This document shows, piece after piece, positions 55,401 through 64,000 of a DNA stretch of 64,000 bases. The stretch's first letter is position 1; every line of letters begins with the position of its first letter. Where the stretch lies: the NCBI RefSeq assembly GCF_029784165.1, contig NC_073696.1, positions 154,007,713-154,071,712 of the forward strand, read 5' to 3'. The position numbers and the translations under genes were made by a program. Origin of the DNA: Wyeomyia smithii. Its lineage: Eukaryota; Arthropoda; Insecta; Diptera; Culicidae. The notes below the pieces were generated by a model, which worked only from the letters and a program-made list of their open reading frames with translations, was not told where the DNA came from and did no database searches.

Positions 55401-56115
55401 AAATAATTCATTTATAGCAATCAATCACCAAGAACAATACTTTTATATTTCTAAAGATGTAACTAAACTTAATGAAAGTTATTATATGACTCATCAAAAT
55501 ACTTTCCTTACGGAACCAGATTGCATTGTAGCTGCCATGCTGCATAAACTACCACGAGAAATGTGTAAAATTAAACAACTTGAAATCGATTACTTTGAAA
55601 TTATAACATTGTCTGATCCTAATGTAGTATTATATTATGCCCAGAATCCACGAGAAATAATTATACATTGTGGTCAAACAACCACAACACCACCACATTA
55701 CGCAGCAATAATTTATATGGAACCCGAATGCGAAATTCGTTCAAAAAACAGTGTAACATACTCAAGCAATACTAGAGAATCAAAAAGTAGGAAGATTTTT
55801 TTCAAAGTTAAAAATGAAATTCCGCACGAAATAGATGAAAAACAAACAGCCGCATATACAGACATAACCGAAGACATTACAGCCACATCAAGCGGCAAAA
55901 TCCAACCGATAAGCAATCATCATTTGCTAACTTTAATTATCATTGTTCTAACAACAATTCTTTTAGCTATAATTGTTACTGTTCTATATTATATATTGCA
56001 ACAACCGAAAACCAGGAGACAACAAATTAACTTATCGCAATATCCACTACCTCAACCCAGAAAAAATAAACCATGGCCAAAACCAATTATAAGAATAAAT
56101 GAAGATGCATTATAA
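52411..56115 (+). CDS. BEL/Pao RNase H end, integrase and F-like envelope region
   Basis: The frame is open from about 52411 (first ATG 52480; residues are counted from it, 1211 in all). It starts in the RNase H end (RWVPSLQNPADEATK). The integrase has an HHCC finger (about 200-247), VDYFGPFEV (Asp), SDNGTNFIG (Asp) and HFGGAWERL (Glu, about 394), plus a BEL C-terminal domain. From about 669 comes a hydrophobic, signal-like segment, then a furin-like RMKRSKG at about 788 with a hydrophobic GMFGFLKDLVFGG after it. A coiled region and one transmembrane segment (about 1148-1175) with a short basic tail follow. That order is the plan of baculovirus-F-type insect retroelement envelopes. How it would be expressed from a fused frame (splicing or cleavage) is unknown. 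Confidence 0.85.
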   Translation: MYWSDSQTVLAWIRSDHRKYKPFVAHRIGEILDTTTVQQWRWVPSLQNPADEATKEVKRKSIWINGPGFLHLQENNWPTQKPIEETSEESKDILALHITTEIQQYDFIRENRYSNYWKLVQHLCILKKFVNWIAERKHFIKAINRNDRDIVENTLYKKAQWEAFPVEMMDLIKNKQLTKQGPLSSLRPVLDENGVMRSRGRLENLSALKNSARQLIILPQKHHITHLLVRSYHEKYHGDETVIGALQTKYWILSVRAVLKNVKTHCQQCIIWRTKPNPPLMAALPDFRAKPYLHAFTHTGVDYFGPFEVRVHRSIEKRWGVLFTCLSSRAAHIEMAEKLDTDSFLTCFKNFQNRRGKVSHMYSDNGTNFIGAWNEIKELQAWANKINTTMEKGQSAALEIQWSFNPPAAPHFGGAWERLIKIIKTSLKNMFKSCKRPTPELLRAGFIQAEFLLNSRPLTHIPLETFDDEVLTPFHMLIGRAGEHVSPIAPTVDGFNKEQWKLAQHYGQLFWDRWKTEYLPTLIKRNKWTEEIIPLEENDIVIITDDNVPAGRWLKGRIIKTYPDKDGQVRKADIQTEKGIIKRAATKIAVLDVTQKEKPEDAQHLTSKNMPEEHVMIIHNDVSIKDNVINNNKSNDSNPNNDKVINTKRKLEDENFSNWGKRNKLDIDKIEELRDQHLKKHPPRTTPKRSKRIKPCSWVKALLLSTTLLSIISPATPLRIQPINKDGLIFHHEGTCIVQRGLWTSEIETNIKPLEDMRHIKAMQTNLGNALSKISRIIKDDIIIESAIAVEQQFVVAIEEIQTMFQEKMKRMKRSKGMFGFLKDLVFGGDDLEDQLQIIRHEDNLKLHQLSNLINTLDEKTNTLKTQLSKKILSIQGELDHLTNQYNSKRADIAVKKLLETIVLVRQITKSTLNKYKLVQRNPIPETERLQILVKIEEKIPHDCMVPKEQFASHYEITLKKDALHIMMKTIIINREKFELFRIIPIPIVYNRSIITINNSFIAINHQEQYFYISKDVTKLNESYYMTHQNTFLTEPDCIVAAMLHKLPREMCKIKQLEIDYFEIITLSDPNVVLYYAQNPREIIIHCGQTTTTPPHYAAIIYMEPECEIRSKNSVTYSSNTRESKSRKIFFKVKNEIPHEIDEKQTAAYTDITEDITATSSGKIQPISNHHLLTLIIIVLTTILLAIIVTVLYYILQQPKTRRQQINLSQYPLPQPRKNKPWPKPIIRINEDAL

Positions 56116-56159
56116 TATTTATCACGACAGATGATAAGGTGGCGTAACTTTTCAGTTAC

Positions 56160-56170
56160 GGGGGCCGGAA
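56160..56170 (+). other. polypurine tract of BEL/Pao element
   Basis: GGGGGCCGGAA immediately precedes the 3' LTR, where plus-strand DNA synthesis would be primed. A short inverted repeat (CGTAAC...GTTACG) lies just upstream. Confidence 0.6.
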
Positions 56171-56852
56171 TGTTACTGCCGCGATAAAATTAAATTCCAT
56201 AACCCGCGCGAGCAGCGCCAATAAACTCAAAACGTAAATAAACAGAAGATCAAATTTCAATCGAATGCTCCCGCAGGTAGCATGTAGTAGCCATGCACTC
56301 ACAGGTAGAACGATTGGCAACAAAATAGTAATTACGTAGGGTCAGCGTTTTGAGGCAGGTGGCTCGCGCTGCCGTACTTTAAAGACTGTATTATACATTG
56401 ATTTGTAAATATTGAATTGTAAGCGTAAATTTAGTATATAAGGAAATTTTGATTGAATAAAATCGAAGTTTATGGTTAGTCTGAATTTGGTCGTTTCACT
56501 GGACGGACCGAACCTTCCTATATTAATAAGTGATTACTCTTTGATTTCTCTTCAAGAAGCATAGACCTCCACTTTAGCGAGGACACTAGCTAGAAGACTT
56601 AATCAGGCCAGGGTGATCCTTACTGGTATACAGAAAATCCTTTAGAACGTAACCTATTTCCCCCTTCCAGACGCATAGGCCCTCGCTGTAGTAAGGCAAC
56701 TAGCAGGAAACGGGAAAGGCCAGGTAGTCGTTGCTAACAGGAGTCTTGTCCGCCTTGATTATCGGTTCCGCTCGCGTATTTAACTGTCGTTCGGTGACAA
56801 AGCCTTGTTAACCCGTACCTTCGCCCGGGGAGGCCGCGTAACGCGAATAACA
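56171..56852 (+). repeat. 3' LTR of BEL/Pao element
   Basis: 682 bp, nearly identical to the 5' LTR and the same length. It is followed by the target duplication actac. Confidence 0.93.
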
Positions 56853-56857
56853 ACTAC

Positions 56858-58640
56858 TCTCTCCCCACTCTGCGAAAACATTCCAAGCCAGGGAGTACAA
56901 TCGATATGAAAAATATCGCCAAGGAATACGCGAACAAAAAAAGGTTGAGAACCGCTGTTTTACTAAAATGGCCGCCATTTTGTCAATTTTTTTAAATTTC
57001 AAAAACGGCTATGTAACAAGTTAGATAATCCATTCTTACATGCTAAAAAAACAACCAAATCGGTTCAGTACATGCTGAGAAAAACTTACCACCGATTAAG
57101 TGAGGGCATTCGCGTTCCCAGCTGCCAACAATGTAATACACTATATGTGCAACCACAACATGCAAAATAAATCTTCAAACAAACTTTAATCAATAGCCGA
57201 ACACCTTTCTTTACTCTAAACATTGAAAAAAAATTTTTTTTTTTCGACCTTCCAGAGTAAAGCCAAATGTTAAACGGTTACAATACCTAAAAGATTTCTC
57301 TCGTCACTTCACTAAGATTCAACCAAAAATAAAATCGTTCCTAGTGACCGTTGTGTTCTGGAATCAAAAAAGTAATTGATTTTGAAAATTTCTGCATATT
57401 TTTATCACACTACAAAATTGAAAATCTTATGAAAATTAGGAAAAATGCCAAAAAGTGAAAAATAAATCAGGACGTCAAAAAAGGGTCTCAAAATCAGGAC
57501 ATGTCCTGTCAAATCAGGACGGATGGTATCCCTGAATATTAACCTTTTTTTTCTCAAACAAAATGAAAAAAATATTTTTTTTACTTAAGTGTGTACAACT
57601 GAATAATCATACTAATTTTTAGTTTTTCAAGTATGTTTTTGAACCTAATTGCTATGATATACGTTGATAAGTCTCCATAAAACTCCAAAAAATTACAATA
57701 AAAATAAAAATTTTAAATCATCTTTTTCTACAAAAACGCAAATTTTACTCAAACTTTTAACATATGTTTTAAACAACGTATATACTAATAAACCAATTAA
57801 TCAAATAAATTCACGTTTTTAGTGTGTTTTGATCATTAATCACCCAAAAATTCAAAAATTGCAAAAAAATGGAAAATTTCTCATCATCTAATTCTACCAA
57901 AACGCAAATTTTTCGCAAACTTTCAACACATGTTCTTGAAGAGCTCTCAGACACACTATCAGGTGCTGTGCCTACACGTGCTTATATTTAAAGTTTTAAT
58001 GGTCAAAATTGAGAAAATTACGCATATTTTCAATGTGGCCTGCGACTGACTCATAGGGTTGAAATCCATTACCCATCCTGTTTTGGGACACTAATTTAAT
58101 ATGCTTTCAATCATATGTCAATATATCACGATAACTTTAGTAAGTTTATATATATTCCAAAATTTTCAGAAAAACTATTTTTCTCCGTTTCTGGAAAAGG
58201 TAACTTTAAAGGGATTTTTCAACATGAACCGTGTTTTTTATCAAGGTTTCATTCAAAAATTATGAAAATTTAGATAAAATACTACAAAATCATGTGTTCA
58301 AAACATCCTGAATATGAAATTCGCATTTTGGTAATTTTGGCCACTCTTTTATATAGGGACCGTCTTATGTGGCATTGGTAGCAGTGAACCATACCGAACA
58401 TTCAAAACATAATCTTCAAACATATATGAACATGCATTAACACATGCGAATAACAAGAAATAAATATGTTTCAAGTATATGACGAGAATTTTTTTTTTTG
58501 ATCTTGGTACAATCGAAACGTCACTGTACTCATATATAGGTTGGACTCGATTATATGTAGACTCGATATATCATTCGTTAAAATATAATTTTTGATTCGA
58601 TTGTTTATAGTAAGATTATTTTTCTATATCGAATATGACT
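56858..58640. other. unassigned A+T-rich region right of the BEL element
   Basis: No gene found. It contains low-complexity T and A runs and AATGGCCGCCATTTTG, a small palindrome at about 56968. Nothing else is nameable. Confidence 0.4.
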
Positions 58641-59426
58641 TGCTTTTCACTTTTTTCGAACCACGTGTACAATCATAAGAATTTTTCAGTTAACCCTTGA
58701 CTAACCCGTTCATCTGAAATCAGTATTGTTCAAATCGGTTGTGTAGTTTCTTAGATAATGAAGTTTCGTGATTTTCACATTTTCATTCATTACAGACAAA
58801 GTTAAATTCCGAGAACAGAAAAATTTAATAGGGTGTTATGAGGAAGTTAGACCTTTTATTTGACACTAATTTTGTGGAAATCGGTTCAACATTCTCTGAG
58901 AAGAGTGAGTGAATTTGAGTAGTCTTCGGAATATTTTTTTCTTTTCATAGCTGGATTTCACATTTTTAAACTCAACAGGCAAAGTAATAGCCCGATTGCA
59001 AAAAAAAATCAATAGGGTATCATGGGGCAACTGGATCCTCCATATGACACTGATTTTATGAAAATCGGTCCAGCCATCTCTGAGAAACATGAGTGAGATT
59101 CAATAGTATCCAACACGCTTCTGTCCATAGCTTTTGAACTACAAGTCCAATCTATATAAAATTCATAATTTAAGGGTTTTTTAGGTAGTCCGTTTATTTA
59201 AAACAAATTTTGTTAAAATCGGTTGTGTAGTTTCTGAAATAATGAAGTTTTATAATGTTTACCTTTTGATACATAACAGATAAGATTATATCAAAATTCA
59301 ATAGAGTCTTATGAGGCAACTAAAACTTTCATTTGCATTATTAGTTTCATGAAAATCGGTCTAGACATCGCTGAGCAAATCGAGTGAGATTGGGAGAGCG
59401 TTACATTCATACATACACACACACAC

Positions 59427-59462
<36 letters not shown>

Positions 59463-61098
59463 ATACAGAAAATGCTCAGCTCATCGAACTAAGTCGATTG
59501 ATATACGACACTCGACACTAGGTAGCACTTTTATACCTTTAGTTTTTGCAGTGATTGCTATACCTTTCTAGGAGAAAGGCAAAAATCAATAGAGTCTTAT
59601 GGCGCAACTAGACCTTCCATATGATACTGATTTTATGAAATATGGTTCAGCCATCTCTGAGAAATATGAGTCAGATCAAAAAGTCTCCAGAACACATTTC
59701 TTTCCATAACTTTTAAACCACATGTCTAATCTCTTTGAAATTCGAATGCTAAGGGGTTTTTTAGGTAGCCCGTTAATTCAGAACCAATTTTGTTAAATCG
59801 GTTGTGTAGTTCCTGAGATAATGAACTTTCGTTATTTCCACATTTTGATATATAACAAATAAACAAAAAATCCAATTACAATATAATTTAATAGGGTTTT
59901 ATGGGGCAACTAGACCTTTCATTTGAAAATAATTTTTTGAAAATCGGTCCAGTCATCTCTGAGAAAATCGAGCGAGGTTGAAAATTTGCACATACACACA
60001 TACACACACACAAAGAAAATGCTCAGCTCATGAAGTTGAGTTGCGTGATATATGCCATTCGACCGTTTCGAGCACTTTTATACCTTCGGTTTTACCAGAG
60101 ATAGTTATACCTTCCCTGAAGAAAGGCAAGAATTAGTGAATGATATAAGCTCATCGGGAAACGTTGGTATTTATAACTTCTGGACCACATGTTTATTCAT
60201 TGTAAAAATCATCGATGGTTTTGAAGACAGCATGTTCATTTGATACCTGTTTTGTTCCAATCGGTTGTGTAGTTTCTGAGATGATAAAGTTTCGTGATTT
60301 TCACATTTCGTTACATGAATGACAACATTACAGTCCGATTATAATATAATTTAGTAGAGTATTATGAGACAACTAGATGTTTCATTTGCAACTTATTACG
60401 TAAAAATCGGTCAAGCCATCTCTGTGAAAAAAGGGTGATCTCGAGCAGTCTCAGGATAATGTTTCTTTTCACATTATTATATATAACGAAGAAAGTTAAA
60501 GTCCAATTACAATAAAATTCAATCGGGTCTTATGGGGCAACTAGACCTTCCATATAAAACTAATTTTGTGAAAATCGGTCTTGCCATCTCTGAGGAAAGT
60601 GAGTGAGATTAAACGGTCTTCGAAACACGTTTCTTTGCATAACTTTTGAACTACATGTCCAAACGCTAAAAAATTAATTTACAAATGGTTTAAAAAACAA
60701 GCCCGCTCTGTTGATACCAATTTTGTTCAAATCGGTTGTGTAGTTACTGAGATATTAGTTGTGTAGTTACTTGAGATATTAATTATAGTTTCGTGATTTT
60801 CACATTTTGATACATAACCTCGAAACTAAAAATCCGATTACGATAAAATTTAATAGGGTTCTATGGGGCAACTGGACCTTTCATTTGCAATTAGTTTCAT
60901 GGGAATCGGTTCAGCCATCTCTGAGAAAATCGAGTGAGATTGGGAGACCGTTACATACATACACACACATACAGAAAATGCTCAGCTCGTCGAACTAAGT
61001 CGATTGATATACGAGATTCGTTCCGCTGAAGCACTTTTATACCTTTGGTTTTCCCAGTGAGGTCCCAGTGCTATACCTTTCTAGGAGAAAGGCAAAAA
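58640..61098 (+). repeat. modular repeat copy 9: tandem A zones with three tails
   Basis: Only A-zone units are present (CCATCTCTGAG at about 58890, 59070, 59360, 59650, 59955, 60415, 60590 and 60915). There are three full tails (about 59460-59583, 60010-60128 and 60965-61098), each after a (CA)n tract. The last ends CTAGGAGAAAGGC plus an A run. This is an expanded array of the family's A half. Confidence 0.75.
59405..59462 (+). repeat. (CA)n microsatellite within the A-zone tail
   Basis: An interrupted CA dinucleotide run of about 55 bp. Shorter runs occupy the same place in the other tails (40570, 44930, 60000, 60958). Confidence 0.9.
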
Positions 61099-61539
61099 AA
61101 CATAACAACCCCCCCTTTTTCATGGTAAAAATGGCAAAAACGATGTTTTATATTGTTTTGGACAATGATATTTAATGTAAAATTGTTATTTTTACAATGA
61201 AAAACATAGTTAAATTATAGTATAACTATGTACAATTACAGCAACTTCAAGGTTTTTTTTAATGTTATTTTTTTCGGGATATTTCCATCAACCAAATAAG
61301 TCTAAAGCAAATTGAAAATTTAGACTTAGACGAAACCAGTTTTTGTGTAATTATAGAGAGGTTGAAAATCCGATTTTCAAGAGACAGTTTCTATTTCAAT
61401 CGGAAATTGAAACAAAAATTCATATTGGCCGACCCAGCACCTTACGAATTTCCAATGGTCGTGGCGATGCAGTCTATTCCGGAATTTCATTGAGAACATG
61501 AGCAACTTCGGCCGTTCCTAATATTAATACTTCGCAGCA
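61099..61539. other. spacer between modular repeat and gypsy gag
   Basis: No gene. A C-rich/T-rich word and small inverted repeats (ATAGTTAAATTATAGTATAAC-like words near 61208) are present but not assignable. Confidence 0.35.
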
Positions 61540-62182
61540 AAAATACCAGAAAAAGAAGATCAGACACCACTCTTGAATGTGGTATATACTAAACTAAGAG
61601 GAGAAGCACTTGCGCGACTCACAAAGATAGAAGACGACAACTGGGAGTAAGTGAAAGGGAATCTAGAAAATGCTTTCAACAGAGAATCGACGATAGGTGC
61701 TCTAATCAAACAAATTGAAACCTTGGTTCAGGCAGATAACGAAAGTTTAGAGGTATAGAGAAGTAGAGCTGCAAAACTTTACTACCAAACAACCCAATTG
61801 AAAAACCATGATAGCGATGACGAATGTTTTGTAGGAGCGTCATGAGGAAGACACTTTTTAGCAGGTCTGAACAGTCGAGCACTAGCTTTTGCAGGAAAAA
61901 CACAGACGGAAAAGTCATTCCTAGATTTATAAGAGTGGCTTCAAAAGGAATATCACAATGAAGAAGAGTTGAAAGATTTTCACAGCAGACTCCATCCCAC
62001 GAGAATGGGAGCAACACACGACAAACTTCCAATGATAGTTGTTCTAGAGCAAACAATAATCAGCAGCAAAACTACAACAATAAGTTCAAAGGAAACAACA
62101 ATTACCAGCAGAACTACAACAATAACGTCTGTGGAACTAACAATAATTACTCTAGAGGAAACAATAATCAGCAGTATAACTA

Positions 62183-63073
62183 AGGGGTGATTTTTTGCTA
62201 ATTGGTTTTTCGTGTATTCAGATTTGACAGTTCACGCGAAATTTCTGACAGCTGACAAAGTCTAATGTACTTAGTTTGGTTTGCCATTTCACAATGAACA
62301 GACTTACGCCTGAACCTGAATAATCGAATTTTTGGGCCTTCTTTACCGAAAAATTGTGTTCAGTGACGAAGCTCATTTATGGTTAAATGGGTATGTTAAT
62401 AAGCAAAATTGCCGCATTTGGATCAAAGAGCAACCAGAGGCAATACAAGAATTGACAATGCACCCAGAAAAATGCACGATTTGGTGCGGTTTACACGCTG
62501 GAGGCATAATTGGTCCGTACTTCTTCAAATATGATCAAAATCGCAACGTTACGGTCAATGGCGCTCGCTATCGCGCAATGATTTCCGTTTTTTTTTTGCC
62601 GGAAACGGAAGAGCTGGGTCTTGTTGACATGTGGTTTCAGCAAGACGGAGCAACGTGCCACACATCGTGCGAATCAATGGACATATTGCGGAATGAGTTC
62701 GGTAAGCAATTCATCTAACGAAATGGACCGATGGCCGCCTAGATCATGCAATTGAACACTGCTAGAATATTTTTTGTGGGGATACGTTAAGTCTCTCGTC
62801 TATGCGGATAAGCCAACAACAATTCCAGTCTTGGAAGACAACATTACAGGCGTTGTTCGCGAGATACCAGCCGAAATGCTCGAAAAAGTGACCCAAAATT
62901 GGCTTTTTCGTATGGACCATTTAAAACGCAGCCGTGGTCAACAATTGAATGAAATTATCTTTAAAAAGAAAATGGCATGAACCAATTTATCGGCTCAAAT
63001 AAAGATTTCATACAGATTTGTTATTTTTATGCGTTTTTTTAAATAAAAACCAACTTCTTTATAAATCACCCAT
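62183..63073 (+). mobile_element. Tc1/mariner element, internally deleted, TA TSD
   Basis: It lies between TA at 62181-62182 and TA at 63074-63075. Termini are AGGGGTGATTTTT and (reverse complement) ATGGGTGATTTAT. At 891 bp it lacks the DNA-binding half of a normal approximately 1.3-kb element. Removing it with one TA restores the gag tail. Confidence 0.8.
62332..62980 (+). pseudogene. Tc1/mariner transposase catalytic region, inactivated
   Basis: Forward frames hold VFSDEAHLWLNGYVNKQNCR (first Asp), MWFQQDGATCHTS (second Asp) and EYFLWGYVKSLVYADKP, with the C-terminus to 62980. A stop and a frameshift lie at about 62716-62745. At the expected third carboxylate the codon reads AAT (Asn), followed by a stop. 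All three changes abolish activity. It is the insect mariner-like group with long, Asp-containing blocks of this sort. Confidence 0.75.
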
Positions 63074-63528
63074 TACAATAATAACTTTCGTGGAATAGTC
63101 ATTCTAGAGGAAGCAACAATAATTCATGAAATTCTAGAAACTCAAATCAGCAAAATTTCAGAGGAGCCGGATTTCAAAATAGTTATACGAATAATCAGTA
63201 CCAGTCTAATGGCTCTTATAATTGACGCAATTTCAATCAACCTTCACAATCTCATAACTATCAAACGTTTAATCAAAATAGAGTATATACTGAAAAGAGA
63301 GGCGGCAATTATTATCCAAACAATAATTACGATAGAAAGCAAAATCTATTTCCTAGAGAGGACATGACCGAGAGAGGATACAATGAAGGAAGAAACTACA
63401 ACCAACAAAAAAACTGAATTCAAGCATGACGGAAAATGATCAAAGCGCATTATGCCGAAATACTACAAACTTATGGAAAAAATTTAACACTTACATCCCA
63501 GCTCATGAGAAATTAAGTATCGAATTCA

Positions 63529-63976
63529 TTGCTGTTCAACAAAGAAGAAAACGCTTCAAAGGATTCAGTATAAAATTCTGAAAATGATTTTGAAGCGTCC
63601 TCCTTGGTTTGCTACACTCGAATTACATAGACTTACTGGTGTTGAACCATTAGAAGCTATGTCAAATAAAATTATTAACAATTTTCGAAAAAAATCGTTG
63701 CAATCTCCAATTGCTACGATAAGCTCTCTTTATAGCCAATAAGTTAGCAAATAACTAAGTTAGTTGTAAGTTTACTTCCCCTTTTCTGACAAGTAGGTTT
63801 AAATCCCTACGAACGATAAGTCCTAATTGCGAAAGCAAACAAATCCTAGCAATTAAAATTACAAATTTCTAACAGTGTTGAGAAGTCACCATTTGTGATT
63901 GGACACACATACTCATTATTTACTAATATTTATCATAAATACTTAAGCTACCAACAAAACCACCCCTTTAAAAAAA
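63529..63976 (+). mobile_element. 5'-truncated Jockey-type LINE, 14-bp TSD
   Basis: The repeat aagtatcgaattca lies at 63515-63528 and 63977-63990, and a poly(A) run of about 9 precedes the second copy. About 190 bp of C-terminal ORF2 coding remain (KRPPWFATLELHRLTGVEP, ending in ...SLYSQ and a stop at about 63741), plus about 230 bp of 3' UTR. It is inserted in the gypsy protease-side coding region. Confidence 0.8.
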
Positions 63977-64000
63977 AAGTATCGAATTCACGGGGAATAA

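Larger units (their letters stand above)
48222..56852 (+). mobile_element. full-length, young BEL/Pao LTR retrotransposon with env-like region
   Basis: It is 8631 bp long with two 682-bp LTRs that start TGTTAC and end ATAACA, flanked by actac at 48217-48221 and 56853-56857. I noticed only two differences between the LTRs. A possible primer site starts at TGGTGGCTCC just inside the left LTR (48906). The polypurine tract GGGGGCCGGAA (56160-56170) abuts the right LTR. Coding order is gag, protease, RT, RNase H, integrase, then an F-like envelope region. One frame break at about 52405-52411 splits pol. The near-identical LTRs mean a recent insertion. Confidence 0.95.
61540..63417 (+). pseudogene. 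gypsy gag pseudogene
   Basis: The forward frame encodes NVVYTKLRGEALARLTKI, LIKQIETLVQADNESLEV and SRALAFAGKTQTEKSFLDL, with stops at about 61648, 61757, 61844 and 61930. The order matches the capsid region of insect gypsy Gag. The tail after the Tc1/mariner insertion holds NFRGAGFQNSYTNNQYQSNG and RGGNYYPNNNYDRKQN, and it ends in a stop at about 63417. The empty-site reading across the insertion is in frame (QYNYNNNFRG). Confidence 0.65.
61540..64000 (+). mobile_element. Ty3/gypsy gag and start of pol, decayed and twice interrupted
   Basis: Capsid-like coding (61540-62182), with several in-frame stops, leads into an Asn/Gly/Arg-rich tail that the Tc1/mariner element interrupts (62183-63073). 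It continues to 63420. A further frame (IPAHEKLS near 63498) looks like the start of the protease region and is split by a truncated LINE. The window ends inside it. It is a different copy from the one at 1-2776. Confidence 0.7.

Noticed and set aside
61706..62056. 116-codon minus frame
   Set aside because: It is antisense to the gypsy gag remnant and has no recognisable domain.

Overview
The window looks like repeat-dense euchromatin or a transposon graveyard from a culicine mosquito, most likely Aedes. This is inferred from the mix of families: an I-clade LINE resembling MosquI, CR1-, R1- and RTE-type LINEs, BEL/Pao and Ty3/gypsy LTR elements, hAT and Tc1/mariner elements, and many copies of an A+T-rich modular repeat. 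I see no host protein-coding gene, rRNA or tRNA gene that I would defend. Nearly every long reading frame belongs to a mobile element.

Layout. 1-2.78 kb: decayed Ty3/gypsy gag tail and pol. 2.85-8.34 kb: a modular-repeat copy split by a near-complete CR1-like LINE (3418-8131, 5-bp target duplication). 8.34-9.24 kb: hAT fragment carrying a captured antisense gypsy gag piece. 9.24-16 kb: three reverse-oriented modular-repeat copies with spacers. 16-21.7 kb: the least repeat-like part, with two copies of a CCAAT/TATA promoter-like module, each followed by a strong hairpin. 21.85-29.6 kb: a decayed PHD/zinc-knuckle LINE interrupted by a hAT element (8-bp TSD) and, 8 bp further on, by a gypsy LTR element (4-bp TSD). 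29.6-45.3 kb: a deep nest in which an I-clade LINE is split by a modular repeat, which is split by an RTE LINE (9-bp TSD), which is split by an R1-like LINE (13-bp TSD). It is followed by another modular copy split by a 1.4-kb terminal-inverted-repeat element. 45.3-47.5 kb: a 2.2-kb near-perfect palindrome. 48.2-56.9 kb: a very young BEL/Pao element (682-bp LTRs with two differences noticed by eye, 5-bp TSD) with a PHD-bearing gag and an F-like envelope region fused behind the integrase. 58.6-61.1 kb: tandem A-zone repeats. 61.5-64 kb: gypsy gag split by a Tc1/mariner element (TA TSD), then by a 5'-truncated LINE (14-bp TSD).

The elements do not form a pathway; their relation is chronological. 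Uninterrupted copies elsewhere in the window give the empty-site sequence for several insertions, so target duplications and nesting order can be read directly. The most unusual items are the modular repeat family with defined head and tail, the paired promoter-hairpin units at 17.2-18.9 kb, the in-frame TGA between the two CR1 ORFs, the hAT family with a captured gag fragment, and the recurrent N-terminal PHD fingers in three unrelated retroelements.
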